Assembly (NCBI RefSeq): GCF_022538115.1
Contig: NZ_JAKZAL010000024.1
Location: 1 to 64,000 of the forward strand
Length of the DNA stretch: 64,000 nt
Direction of reading: 5' to 3'
Source of the DNA: Cognataquiflexum rubidum
GTDB lineage: Bacteria > Bacteroidota > Bacteroidia > Cytophagales > Cyclobacteriaceae
Position numbers and translations under genes: made by a program. How positions within the stretch are numbered: position 1 is the stretch's first letter; each line of letters opens with the position of its first letter. The notes under the pieces were generated by a model. That model was not told the origin of the DNA and ran no database searches. It saw nothing but the letters and a program-made list of their open reading frames with translations. Positions 45,082 through 54,023 of this stretch are shown piece after piece.

Positions 45082-45759
45082 ATGAGCATATTGAGTGTAA
45101 AGGATGTGTCCAAAACCTACCAAAGCGGCACAAGAAAACTAACTGTTTTAGACCAGGTAAATTTTGATATCCAAGCAGGAGAAAGCATCTCCATCGTAGG
45201 CCCTTCGGGAAGTGGAAAAACCACTCTGCTCGGACTCTGTGCCGGATTGGATTCCGCAAGTACGGGATCTGTGGTTTTGGCAGGAAATGCATTTGAAAAG
45301 CTTTCCGAAGACCAAAGGGCCGAAGTCAGGAGCAAAAATATCGGATTCATTTTTCAGAATTTCCAATTGCTTCCTACCCTTACCGCCTTGGAAAATGTGA
45401 TGGTACCTCTTGAATTAAAGAAAAGAAAGGATGCAAAAGCAAAAGCTACGGAGCTATTGACCAAAGTGGGATTGGGAGACAGGATTACACATTACCCTTC
45501 CCAGCTTTCGGGGGGAGAGCAACAGCGTGTTTCCATCGCAAGGGCTTTTGCGAATGAACCGAAAATACTTTTTGCTGATGAACCTACCGGAAACTTGGAT
45601 ACCGAAACCGGTGAGATGATCGAAGACCTTATTTTTGATATGAATAAAGAGCAAGGCACCACACTCATATTGGTCACCCACGATCCGGAATTAGCGAAAA
45701 GAACAAACCGCATCATCAACATCAAAGGTGGTAAAATCCAGGAGGGCAGCCATGTCTGA
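45082..45759 (+). CDS. ABC transporter ATPase (YbbA/LolD-like)
   Basis: 225 aa from the ATG at 45082; a GTG 36 bp upstream adds a poorly conserved extension. Walker A GPSGSGKTT, signature LSGGEQQR and Walker B ILFADEP are complete. It belongs to the MacB/LolD/YbbA group that works with FtsX-type permeases. It overlaps the permease gene by 8 bp. With the TesA-like esterase across the divergent gap, it resembles E. coli tesA-ybbAP. Confidence 0.94.
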   Translation: MSILSVKDVSKTYQSGTRKLTVLDQVNFDIQAGESISIVGPSGSGKTTLLGLCAGLDSASTGSVVLAGNAFEKLSEDQRAEVRSKNIGFIFQNFQLLPTLTALENVMVPLELKKRKDAKAKATELLTKVGLGDRITHYPSQLSGGEQQRVSIARAFANEPKILFADEPTGNLDTETGEMIEDLIFDMNKEQGTTLILVTHDPELAKRTNRIINIKGGKIQEGSHV

Positions 45760-48271
45760 TTTTTCTTGGGTATTGAAAATGGCCTTCCGGGATTTTAGAA
45801 AAAATTTCTCAAGGCTCCTCCTTTTTGTTTCTTCCATGGTCGTAGGAATTGCGGCCTTGGTGGGCATCAGTTCCTTTGGCGAAAACCTCAAAAAGGGGAT
45901 CGACCAACAATCCAAAGAGCTTGTCGGGGCTGATTTGGTCTTGGAAAATAACAAACCTCTTGGGCCACAGCCTACCGATTCTTTGGCAATTGCTACCGCA
46001 GAAGAAATCAATTTTGCCAGTATGGTCGCATTCCCTTCCACAGGTGCAAGCCGACTGACGCAGGTTAGGGCACTTGAAGGAAATTTTCCTTTTTATGGAA
46101 AATTGGAAACCATCCCTGCCGAAGCGGAAGCTTCCTTTAGAAAGGGCGGCAAAAGGGCTTTGGTAGAAAAACTCCTCATGGCACAATTCAATGCCGTAAT
46201 TGGGGACAGCATCAAAGTGGGTAATCTTTCTTTTTATATAGAAGGAGAATTGCAGAAAGTTCCGGGACAAACCGGGATTACAGCCACTGTCGCTCCTGCG
46301 GTGTATATTCCGATGGAATATGTGGAGGCCACCGGACTGATCCAATACGGCAGCAGGCTTGAATATGTCAGGTATTATCAATTGGATGACTTGACCAATC
46401 CTGATGACTTGGTGAAGAAATACGAGGAGCAATGGGAGGAAGAAAAAGTCGATGCAGACACCATTGAAGACCGGAAAAGGCAGACTGGACGTTCTTTCGA
46501 AAACTTATCGAATTTTCTGAGTTTGGTTGCCTTTATCGCTTTACTTCTCGGATGTGTGGGAGTGGCGAGTGCAGTCAATGTTTTTGTAAAAGAGAAATTG
46601 GCTTCAGTAGCTGTGCTTAGATGTCTTGGCGTATCCGCTTGGACTGCGATGAAAATTTATCTGGTTCAGATCGTGATTATGGGTTTGGCAGGCGCGTTGT
46701 TTGGATCACTTTTAGGGAGCATTTTGCAGTTTATTTTACCGACAGTTTTTGCGGATTTCCTTCCGGTGGATGTCACCATTGCACTTTCTTGGAAAAGTAT
46801 AGGCTTTGGTGTAATCACCGGATTGTTGGTATCTATTTTATTTGCTTTGTTGCCTTTGTTGAAAATCAGAAAGGTATCTCCGATGGCTACTTTGCGGCCT
46901 GAGGAAGGAGAAACCAAGATCAACAAGGATCCCTTGCGTTGGGCGGTTGTGTTTGGCATTCTTTTGTTTGTCTTCGGGTTCAGCTTTTACCTGCTCAATG
47001 GATGGAAGCAAGCACTCGGTTTTACCGGATTTGTGGTTTTTGCCTTCCTGATTCTTTGGACTGTTGCGATAGGGATTATGTGGCTGATCCGGAAGTTTCT
47101 GCCGATTTCACTGCAGTATCCTTTCAGACAATCTTTGGCTAATCTGTATCGACCAAACAACCAAACTGTTTCTCTGATTGCGACAATCGGATTGGGTACG
47201 GCCATGATCAGTACCTTGTTTTTTGTCCAAAACCAATTGTTGGATGAAGCGAAGTTTGCAGACAAAAAGGACCAACCAAACATGCTGCTTTTTGACATCC
47301 AAACGCATCAGGTAGAAGCTGTAGCTGATAAGATCAGAAGCAAAGACCTTCCCATCATGCAGCAAGTGCCTATTGTAACCATGGGACTGGAGTCAATCAA
47401 CGGCCTTACCAAAAAAGGAAATGACACTTTGCCTGAAGAGGAAAAACGTTCTCGGGGATTATACAACAGGGAATTTCGGGTAACCTACAGAGACACTTTG
47501 ATCAGTTCTGAAAGACTGTTGAACGGAGAGCTAAGGAAAGTAACCAATCCCGGTGATTCTGTATTTGTCTCTTTCGATCAGGGATACGCCACGCGAACAG
47601 GGATCAAATTGGGCGATGAAATTATCTTCAATGTGCAGGGAAGACCCATTACGACTTATGTAGGAAGTTTTCGGGATGTGAAGTTCAATCAGGTCTCGAC
47701 TAATTTTCTTGTCTTATTTCCTGAAAATGTCCTGAACAATGCGCCGAAGTTTCATGTGCTGATTACCAAAACCAAAAATGACCGACAGGCAGCAGACGTG
47801 CAGTCGGAAATTGTGAGGGAGTTTCCAAATATCTCCGTGATCAACCTGGGGGCCATAGTAGAAACATTGGAAGAAATCCTCGGCAAGATCAGCTTTGTAA
47901 TTCAATTTATGGCCTTTTTCAGCATTATTACCGGGATTTTGGTTTTGATCAGCTCATTGATCATCAGCAAGTACCAAAGGATGCGGGAAAGTATTTTGCT
48001 ACGGACACTTGGTGCTGACAGTGGTTTGGTCAGCAAGATCAATACCTTGGAATATTTCTTTTTGGGTTCTTTGGCTTCACTGAGCGGGATTTTGCTTTCC
48101 TTTTTGGCAACATGGTTGCTTAGTGAGTTTGTGTTTGAGTTGCCATTTAGAGGTGCATACAAAGAAGCGTTGATAGTCTATGTAGCCATTACGGCATTGA
48201 CAATTTTGCTAGGCTGGCTCAATGGTCGCAAAATCGTGAAGATGCCTCCTATGGAGATTTTGAGGGGGTAG
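45752..48271 (+). CDS. FtsX-type ABC permease (YbbP-like)
   Basis: 839 aa from the ATG at 45752 (MSDFSWVLKMAFRDFRKNFS). An N-terminal membrane segment and a MacB-like periplasmic domain precede an FtsX block of membrane helices around residues 255-420. A second periplasmic region and a final FtsX block around 710-825 follow, about ten segments in all. The size and duplicated plan match YbbP rather than LolC/E. The partner ATPase overlaps its 5' end. Substrate unknown; lipid or lipoprotein handling is plausible. Confidence 0.92.
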   Translation: MSDFSWVLKMAFRDFRKNFSRLLLFVSSMVVGIAALVGISSFGENLKKGIDQQSKELVGADLVLENNKPLGPQPTDSLAIATAEEINFASMVAFPSTGASRLTQVRALEGNFPFYGKLETIPAEAEASFRKGGKRALVEKLLMAQFNAVIGDSIKVGNLSFYIEGELQKVPGQTGITATVAPAVYIPMEYVEATGLIQYGSRLEYVRYYQLDDLTNPDDLVKKYEEQWEEEKVDADTIEDRKRQTGRSFENLSNFLSLVAFIALLLGCVGVASAVNVFVKEKLASVAVLRCLGVSAWTAMKIYLVQIVIMGLAGALFGSLLGSILQFILPTVFADFLPVDVTIALSWKSIGFGVITGLLVSILFALLPLLKIRKVSPMATLRPEEGETKINKDPLRWAVVFGILLFVFGFSFYLLNGWKQALGFTGFVVFAFLILWTVAIGIMWLIRKFLPISLQYPFRQSLANLYRPNNQTVSLIATIGLGTAMISTLFFVQNQLLDEAKFADKKDQPNMLLFDIQTHQVEAVADKIRSKDLPIMQQVPIVTMGLESINGLTKKGNDTLPEEEKRSRGLYNREFRVTYRDTLISSERLLNGELRKVTNPGDSVFVSFDQGYATRTGIKLGDEIIFNVQGRPITTYVGSFRDVKFNQVSTNFLVLFPENVLNNAPKFHVLITKTKNDRQAADVQSEIVREFPNISVINLGAIVETLEEILGKISFVIQFMAFFSIITGILVLISSLIISKYQRMRESILLRTLGADSGLVSKINTLEYFFLGSLASLSGILLSFLATWLLSEFVFELPFRGAYKEALIVYVAITALTILLGWLNGRKIVKMPPMEILRG

Positions 48272-48323
48272 ACTAGGTAGTTATCCGCAATCATGCCGGA
48301 AACCAAATATTCTTTATTTATTG

Positions 48324-48358
48324 GGACGGAAGACGGAAGACCGAAGACGGAAGACCGA
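48324..48358. repeat. 7-bp-period repeat array (AGACGGA/AGACCGA)
   Basis: Five heptamers: GGACGGA, AGACGGA, AGACCGA, AGACGGA, AGACCGA. It lies just before the terminator of the ABC operon and resembles the head of the dispersed repeat at 43498. Confidence 0.8.
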
Positions 48359-48361
48359 TGT

Positions 48362-48398
48362 GGCCTTTGGGAATAAAATTCTCAAAGGCCTTTTTATT
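48362..48398 (+). terminator. Terminator after the ABC operon
   Basis: GGCCTTTG pairs with CAAAGGCC, followed by TTTTTATTT. Confidence 0.88.
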
Positions 48399-48426
48399 TA
48401 CTTTCCATTCCTGTATTTCACTTTTC

Positions 48427-48458
48427 TTTTGGTAGACTGCCATTAAAAACTATTTTTG
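48427..48458 (+). promoter_or_regulatory. Bacteroidota-type housekeeping promoter
   Basis: TTG at 48429-48431 and TATTTTTG at 48451-48458 are 19 bp apart, matching the -33/-7 consensus of this phylum. It lies 28 bp before the start codon of the gene at 48487. Confidence 0.7.
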
Positions 48459-48486
48459 TCTTACATAAATAAAACCAATAAAAAAC

Positions 48487-48936
48487 ATGAATACAATTAG
48501 AAATTTTGCAATTATTTTGATTTTTGGTCTTTTTATTTCAATTCAGGCTTATGCCCAAGTCCATGTTGGAGTGTACAATAGTGGTCTATTTAGTCAAATC
48601 GGAGTTGGAACAGATAATGAGAAAAAGTATTTTGGTGAATTAAGGTTCCTCGCAACGGACCTACTTGATACTCCTCTTGGAGTCGAAGGAATGTTTCATA
48701 GAAATTTTAAGAGGTCAGATTGGGTTAATTTACATGCAGGCGTAATGTTAGGCGTATTTGAAAATGGAGGAGCAAGAGTTGGATTGCCTTTAGGGTTGAC
48801 TTTTAAACCCATACAAGAACATAAGAATTTTTCAATTCTTATGGAAGCAACACCGAATGTGAATTTTGATATTGGAATGATTGGATTTAGAGGAAATATC
48901 GGTCTGCGCTACACTTTCAGGAAGGAAAAAGAGTAG
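48487..48936 (+). CDS. Small secreted beta-barrel-like protein
   Basis: 149 aa. Signal peptide with cleavage after AYAQ. The mature part alternates hydrophobic and polar residues in strands and ends with an aromatic-rich strand (GLRYTFRK), as small outer-membrane barrels do. I cannot name a family. It has its own promoter and terminator. Confidence 0.78.
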   Translation: MNTIRNFAIILIFGLFISIQAYAQVHVGVYNSGLFSQIGVGTDNEKKYFGELRFLATDLLDTPLGVEGMFHRNFKRSDWVNLHAGVMLGVFENGGARVGLPLGLTFKPIQEHKNFSILMEATPNVNFDIGMIGFRGNIGLRYTFRKEKE

Positions 48937-48959
48937 TATATAGGCCTCCTAAATGACAG

Positions 48960-48998
48960 AACCGACTATCCTCTTCATTGGGATGGTCGGTTTTTTTA
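48960..48998 (+). terminator. Terminator after the small barrel-like protein
   Basis: ACCGACTATCC pairs with GGATGGTCGGT (one G-T pair) and is followed by seven T residues. Confidence 0.88.
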
Positions 48999-49042
48999 TT
49001 GGGTGGAAAAAGATTATTTTGATCCTGTCAAATCCACCAGCC

Positions 49043-50635
49043 ATGAAAAAAACATTGATTCTATTTGCTTTCAGCTTCTTTTTATTTGCCTCAGAGATTT
49101 TTTCCCAGATCATGCCTTCTCCTGACAGAAAGGAAGGGGACGGCCCGTATGACAAGCTGATCCTTCGAGGAGTAACATTGATCGATGGGACAGGCTCACC
49201 GCCAATCGGTCCTATCGATATTGTTGTCCAAAAGAACAGGATCACGGAAATAACCGTCGTAGGTTATCCCGGTATTCCCATCAAAGAAGACAAAAGGCCG
49301 AAAGCCGGGCCAAATGACAAAGTGATGGAACTTGCAGGACATTACCTTTTGCCGGGATTCATTGACATGCACGGGCATATAGGAGGTTCAGGACAGGGCA
49401 CTCCCGCTGAATATGTTTTCAAACTTTGGATGTCACATGGCATCACTACTGTAAAAGACCCCTCTGCAAGTAATGGACTGAGTTGGGTGCTTGACCATAA
49501 GAGAAAATCCGCCGCCAACACCATCACAGCACCGCGTTTGTTTGCGTACACAAGTTTTGGGCAGGGTTCAGAAAAACCCATCACCAATGCCGCTGAGGCC
49601 AGGGTTTGGGTAAATGAAAATGCCAAAAAAGGAGCTGACGGTATCAAATTCTTTGGTGCAAAACCTGAAGTGATGCAGGCAGCATTGGAAGAAAACAAAA
49701 GAATCGGTTTGAGGTCTTCGATGCATCATGCGCAGATGGACGTGGCGAGATGGAATGTTCTCCATTCTGCAAGGGCAGGACTGACTACGATGGAGCATTG
49801 GTATGGACTTCCTGAAGCACTTTTTGCTGACAGGACCATTCAGGATTATAGGCTGGATTATAATTATCAGAATGAACAGCACAGATTTGCGGAAGCAGGA
49901 AAGCTTTGGAAGCAGGCTGCGCCGCCGTATTCAGAGCATTGGAATAAGGTGATGCAGGAGTTGTTGGATCTGGATTTTACTTTGGATCCCACTTTCAATA
50001 TCTATGAGGCAAACCGGGACCTGATGCGGGCGAGAAGGGCAGAGTGGCATGAGGAATATACACTTCCTTCCTTATGGAGATTTTACAAACCAAGCCGTGA
50101 ATCCCACGGATCCTATTGGTTTGATTGGACTACAGAAGAGGAGATCCAATGGAAGGAAAATTACCGACTTTGGATGACTTTTGTCAATGAGTACAAAAAC
50201 CGTGGAGGACGAGTGACGACGGGTTCAGATTCCGGATTCATTTATCAATTGTATGGATTTGCCTATATCAGGGAAATGGAATTGCTCAGGGAAGCTGGAT
50301 TTCATCCTTTGGAAGTCATCAGGTCCTCGACCATGTATGCCGCGGAGGCTTTGGGAATGGAAAATGAAATCGGAACTGTGGAAGTTGGGAAATTAGCCGA
50401 TTTCGTGATTTTGGAAGAAAACCCACTTCAAAACCTCAAGGTTTTATATGGCACCGGCGCTATCCGGATTGATGAAAACAATGAACCGATCAGAGTTGGC
50501 GGGGTAAAGTATACCGTGAAGGATGGAATAGTATATGATGCCAAACAACTCTTGCAGGATGTCCGTACGCTGGTACAACAGCACAAAGACCGGGAAGAAT
50601 CCAGGAAATTGAAACAGCCGGGTTTGGATTGGTGA
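49043..50635 (+). CDS. Secreted amidohydrolase-family protein
   Basis: 530 aa from the ATG at 49043, which starts a signal peptide (MKKTLILFAFSFFLFAS). An upstream in-frame ATG at 48953 would run through the terminator and is rejected. The metal-binding motif DMHGHIGG replaces the usual HxH with H-G-H. Later histidines (SMHHAQMD, EHW) and the GSDSG aspartate complete a binuclear or mononuclear TIM-barrel site. It is of the imidazolonepropionase/dipeptidase-like group; the substrate is unknown. Confidence 0.88.
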   Translation: MKKTLILFAFSFFLFASEIFSQIMPSPDRKEGDGPYDKLILRGVTLIDGTGSPPIGPIDIVVQKNRITEITVVGYPGIPIKEDKRPKAGPNDKVMELAGHYLLPGFIDMHGHIGGSGQGTPAEYVFKLWMSHGITTVKDPSASNGLSWVLDHKRKSAANTITAPRLFAYTSFGQGSEKPITNAAEARVWVNENAKKGADGIKFFGAKPEVMQAALEENKRIGLRSSMHHAQMDVARWNVLHSARAGLTTMEHWYGLPEALFADRTIQDYRLDYNYQNEQHRFAEAGKLWKQAAPPYSEHWNKVMQELLDLDFTLDPTFNIYEANRDLMRARRAEWHEEYTLPSLWRFYKPSRESHGSYWFDWTTEEEIQWKENYRLWMTFVNEYKNRGGRVTTGSDSGFIYQLYGFAYIREMELLREAGFHPLEVIRSSTMYAAEALGMENEIGTVEVGKLADFVILEENPLQNLKVLYGTGAIRIDENNEPIRVGGVKYTVKDGIVYDAKQLLQDVRTLVQQHKDREESRKLKQPGLDW

Positions 50636-50644
50636 AATTGAGTG

Positions 50645-50769
50645 CCAAGAACCAAGTATCAAATACTAAGTACCAAGTTGACTTAGGTTTATACAGATGT
50701 AGGATCCACAATCAGAAAGTAAATTCAAATATATTTTCCAATACCTGGTACTTGGTACACTATACTACG
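50645..50769. repeat. 7-bp-period repeats in inverted orientation (CCAAGTA)
   Basis: Left arm 50645-50679: CCAAGAA, CCAAGTA, TCAAATA, CTAAGTA, CCAAGTT. Right arm 50742-50769: TACCTGG, TACTTGG, TACACTA, TACTACG, the same words on the other strand. The arms could pair in RNA. The segment fills the gap between the amidohydrolase and alpha/beta-hydrolase genes. Confidence 0.8.
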
Positions 50770-50781
50770 TAAAACAATACT

Positions 50782-51582
50782 ATGCCTCACATTCAGCTCA
50801 ACACGACAAAGCTTTTTTATATCAAAGAAGGAGAAGGAAAAGAAGTAATCGTCTTCTCACATGGATTACTTTGGAGTCATAAAATGTTTCAGAGTCAGAT
50901 TGATTTTTTAAAACAGAATTATACCGTCATCGCTTATGACCACAGAGGACAAGGACAATCTGAAGTGACTGACGGACCCATTGACATGGATTTGCTGACT
51001 TTGGATGCCGTGGAGCTGATAGATAAACTTGTAGGCAAACCGGTTCATTTTGTTGGGCTTTCTATGGGTGGATTTATTGGGATGCGGCTTGCGGCTAGAT
51101 TTCCTGAAAAAGTAAAAAGTCTGGCTTTGCTAGAAACTTCTGCAAGTCCTGAACCCGTAGAAAACTTTCCAAAGTATAAACTTCTGAACGGGATCGTCAA
51201 ATGGTTCGGCATTATTCCAACAGTTGCAGGGTCGGTGATGAAGATCATGTTTGCACAAAGTTGGCTCGAAAATCCGCAAAATGGGGATGCCTACAAAAAA
51301 TGGATAAAGGAAATTCAATCCAATAAAAAATCCATCACCAAATCCGTGGAGGCTGTTATCCATAGGAAGGGAATAGAAGAAGAAATCAGACAAATCAAAT
51401 GTCCGACCATGATCGTGGTGGGAGATGAGGATGTGGCCACCAAGCCCGAAAAAGCAAAGTTTATCCAAATGTCTATTCCCAATTCGGTATTGCACATGGT
51501 ACCGGGAGCGGGTCATAGCAGCTGCATCGAAAAACCCGATGAAATCAATAGGCTCATTGGGGATTGGATGAGGCAGTTTTAA
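50782..51582 (+). CDS. Alpha/beta hydrolase
   Basis: 266 aa. Nucleophile elbow GLSMGG, oxyanion region FSHGLLWS, acid in VVGDEDVAT and histidine in GAGHSS. It is of the 3-oxoadipate enol-lactonase/haloperoxidase-like type, cytosolic. The substrate cannot be fixed from sequence. Monocistronic. Confidence 0.92.
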   Translation: MPHIQLNTTKLFYIKEGEGKEVIVFSHGLLWSHKMFQSQIDFLKQNYTVIAYDHRGQGQSEVTDGPIDMDLLTLDAVELIDKLVGKPVHFVGLSMGGFIGMRLAARFPEKVKSLALLETSASPEPVENFPKYKLLNGIVKWFGIIPTVAGSVMKIMFAQSWLENPQNGDAYKKWIKEIQSNKKSITKSVEAVIHRKGIEEEIRQIKCPTMIVVGDEDVATKPEKAKFIQMSIPNSVLHMVPGAGHSSCIEKPDEINRLIGDWMRQF

Positions 51583-51656
51583 TTTTAATGGTTATCCATT
51601 TCTTTGGCAGAAACCCCGTATCCTCTTCATCCGGGACGGATCCCGATAGCTCAAGA

Positions 51657-51698
51657 CGAAGTCGGAAGACCCCCGCCTGTCGTCGGGCAGGGATGTAC
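51657..51698. repeat. Dispersed 42-bp repeat, copy 2
   Basis: Identical over 42 bp to 43509-43550. Here the heptamer head is partly degraded (AGTCGGA, AGACCCC remain). GGCATCATTGCG follows at 51748, as it does after copy 1. Confidence 0.88.
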
Positions 51699-51833
51699 AG
51701 GGCATTTAAGTCCGCACCCCAGAATTTGAATAGATTTCAAAATTTTTGGCATCATTGCGTACGTACAGATTAATTTTTTTTAGATTATTTCAAATAAATT
51801 TTTGAAAAACAGAAATCATTTGAAACTTTTTGG

Positions 51834-51861
51834 TACATTTGCATGTATATACATTTAATAC
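51834..51861 (+). promoter_or_regulatory. Promoter -7 element and MarR operator
   Basis: TACATTTG (51834-51841) fits the -7 consensus. Immediately downstream, 51843-51861 (ATGTATATACATTTAATAC) contains the palindrome ATGTATATACAT. It matches the site before the yceI-like gene at 17 of 19 positions. A repressor bound here would cover the transcription start. Confidence 0.65.
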
Positions 51862-51878
51862 AAAGACATTTTATACAC

Positions 51879-52328
51879 ATGAGATTGGAAGACGAAATAC
51901 AGCAAAAGGAATTTAAAGATGACTACAACAAAGCCATCGTAAATATTCTTTTTACGCAAAGCTATATCGTCACAAAGCAAAACAATCTCTTTAAGCCTTA
52001 TGGTCTTTCACCGGAGCAATACAATGTGTTGAGGATCCTAAGGGGGCAAAACGGAAATCCCATTACAGTTTCTTCGATACAAGATAGGATGCTGAATAAA
52101 ATGTCAAATGCATCCCGCTTAGTAGAAAAGTTAAAACAAAAAGGGCTTGTCCTCAGGGAAGAATGCCCCGCAGATAGACGTCAGGTTGATATCATGATTA
52201 CTGAAAAGGGTCTTCAATTGCTCAACCAACTTCAAGAGGAAATTCTGAATCAAAACAATAACCTGATACAATTAAACCAGGAGGAAGTCAGTCAGTTGAA
52301 TTTTCTGCTTGACAAACTACGGGGTTAA
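51879..52328 (+). CDS. MarR-family transcriptional regulator
   Basis: 149 aa from the ATG at 51879. Winged-helix fold with recognition region SSIQDRMLNKMSNASRLVEKL and the wing ECPADRRQVDIMITEKG, close to the D-R-R wing signature of MarR proteins. I infer autoregulation and control of the downstream yceI-like gene from a shared operator. The company of a ring-cleaving dioxygenase/glyoxalase protein and an MhqD-like esterase recalls MhqR regulons that answer quinones and other electrophiles. Confidence 0.93.
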   Translation: MRLEDEIQQKEFKDDYNKAIVNILFTQSYIVTKQNNLFKPYGLSPEQYNVLRILRGQNGNPITVSSIQDRMLNKMSNASRLVEKLKQKGLVLREECPADRRQVDIMITEKGLQLLNQLQEEILNQNNNLIQLNQEEVSQLNFLLDKLRG

Positions 52329-52346
52329 AAAAATTTATCTATAAAC

Positions 52347-52367
52347 ATGTCTATACATTTAATGTAT
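52347..52367 (+). promoter_or_regulatory. MarR operator before the yceI-like gene
   Basis: ATGTCTATACATTTAATGT repeats the operator at 51843-51861 with two changes, and ATACATTTAATGTAT is itself an inverted repeat. TACATTTA within it may be the -7 element. Confidence 0.65.
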
Positions 52368-52458
52368 CGACTCTTTAAAAAACCTTTATTGTGACTTTGG
52401 GTTGCAATAAGGAGACAACAGAAACAAACCTTTATCAATAAATTAAACAAACAAAAGT

Positions 52459-52986
52459 ATGATTACCGCAACAGAAACAACAACCAAATGGGCAATTGAC
52501 CCAACACATTCAGAAGTATCATTCAAAGTAAAACACTTGGTGATTTCTACCGTGACAGGTAATTTCAAATCATTTGAAGGGGGAGCAGAAAGCCCGTCAG
52601 ATGATTTTCAGGGAGCAGAGATTTCTTTCGCAGCCCACATCGCAAGTATTGATACCAACCAATCAGACAGGGACAATCACCTGAAATCAGCAGATTTCTT
52701 TGATGCTGAAAAATATCCTAAAATGATATTTACGGGTACCTTGGAAGGAAATTCGCTGAAAGGTGAGTTGACTATCAAAGATGTTACCAAGACAGTAGTA
52801 TTGAGCGCGGACTTTGGCGGTGTCGTTCAGGATCCATATGGACAAACGAAAGCAGGCTTCGAGTTGGAAGGAAAAATCAGCAGAAAAGAATTCGGATTGA
52901 CTTGGAATGCCGTAACTGAAGCAGGAAGTGTGGTCGTCAGTGACCAAGTCAGAATTTTGGCTAACATTCAGATTGTAAAACAGTAA
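52459..52986 (+). CDS. YceI-family protein
   Basis: 175 aa. Lipocalin-like YceI fold: WAIDPTHSEVSFKVKHLVIST at the start (first 20 residues of the domain), then SADFFDAEKYPKM and GELTIKDVTK. Family members bind polyisoprenoids and are often exported; this one has no signal peptide, as is common for MarR-linked cytosolic members. Probably a target of the adjacent MarR regulator. Confidence 0.94.
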   Translation: MITATETTTKWAIDPTHSEVSFKVKHLVISTVTGNFKSFEGGAESPSDDFQGAEISFAAHIASIDTNQSDRDNHLKSADFFDAEKYPKMIFTGTLEGNSLKGELTIKDVTKTVVLSADFGGVVQDPYGQTKAGFELEGKISRKEFGLTWNAVTEAGSVVVSDQVRILANIQIVKQ

Positions 52987-52994
52987 TTTTGAAA

Positions 52995-53048
52995 ATGGTT
53001 AATGGTTATTGAGTTATTCTTAATAACCATTAACCAAATAACCAAATA
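52995..53048. repeat. 7-bp-period repeat with inverted arm (ATGGTTA)
   Basis: ATGGTTA occurs twice in tandem (52995-53008) followed by TTGAGTT. An opposite arm, AATAACCATTAACC, then AAATAACC units, follows within 25 bp. It separates the yceI-like and dioxygenase genes. Confidence 0.65.
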
Positions 53049-53072
53049 ATTCAACCAAAAACCCCTAACACT

Positions 53073-54023
53073 ATGTCTCCTCTAATCACAGGAATCCACC
53101 ATATCACCGCAATTGCAGGCAATCCACAAAAAAACCTGGATTTCTATACAGGTTTTTTGGGTTTGAGGCTGGTGAAGAAGACCATCAATTTTGATGCACC
53201 TGATGTCTATCATTTCTATTTTGGAGATGAATTGGGTGCACCTGGGACCGTGTTCACGACTTTCCCTTTTGAAGGAGCGAGAAAAGGGACCAAAGGAACC
53301 GGAGAATTGACCTATACGGCATTTTCCATTTCCGTGGATGCATTGGGTTTTTGGATGGAAAGGCTGACCAAATTCAATATTCCTATTTCTACCCCTTTGT
53401 CAAGATTTGGTGAAAAATTGATCCGATTTGAAGACCATGACGGCATGGGTATCGAGCTCATTGCAACCGACAAAGACAGCCGAAAGGGTTGGACTTACGG
53501 TTCTATTCCATTGGAATTTTCGATTAAGGGATTTTACGGAGCTACATTGAACCTCAAAGCGAAAGAATTGACAGCGAATTTGCTTACCCAATTCATGGAT
53601 TACAGGTTCATTGAGGAGGAGAATGGACGGTTCCGATATGGAACTAAAGGTGTCCCGGGTGATATCGTGGACATCGTCATTGATCCAAATGGGAGACAGG
53701 GGATGCAAAGCGCAGGAACAGTGCACCACATCGCTTTTCGGACTGCCAATGTTGCAAGCCAACTAGAGATACAACAGATATTGCTAAATAATGGCTATCA
53801 TGTGACAGAAGTGAAGGATCGAAATTATTTCAAATCCATCTATTTCCGCGAACCGGGCGGAGTGTTGTTCGAAATCGCAACCGATGAACCGGGATTTGCA
53901 ATCGATGAAGATGAAGCACATTTGGGAGAATTGTTAAAACTTCCTCAATGGATTGAGCCTCAAAGGGCAAAGTTAGAAGCACGGCTAGCCAAAGTTGAAC
54001 TGAATATTGAAAAATATGCCTGA
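53073..54023 (+). CDS. Ring-cleaving dioxygenase / glyoxalase-fold (MhqO-like)
   Basis: 316 aa. Two vicinal-oxygen-chelate modules (GIHHITAIAGN at the start, TVHHIAFRTAN near residue 218). Metal ligands are expected at H9 or H10, the histidine of VHHIAF and E of LFEIATDEPG. This is the MhqA/MhqO type, linked to quinone and catechol tolerance. It overlaps the following esterase gene by 8 bp, a pairing also seen in Mhq operons. Confidence 0.93.
   Translation: MSPLITGIHHITAIAGNPQKNLDFYTGFLGLRLVKKTINFDAPDVYHFYFGDELGAPGTVFTTFPFEGARKGTKGTGELTYTAFSISVDALGFWMERLTKFNIPISTPLSRFGEKLIRFEDHDGMGIELIATDKDSRKGWTYGSIPLEFSIKGFYGATLNLKAKELTANLLTQFMDYRFIEEENGRFRYGTKGVPGDIVDIVIDPNGRQGMQSAGTVHHIAFRTANVASQLEIQQILLNNGYHVTEVKDRNYFKSIYFREPGGVLFEIATDEPGFAIDEDEAHLGELLKLPQWIEPQRAKLEARLAKVELNIEKYA

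Noticed and set aside
48953-49042. Upstream start of the amidohydrolase
   Set aside because: Would translate through a strong terminator and hide the signal peptide; the ATG at 49043 is better.
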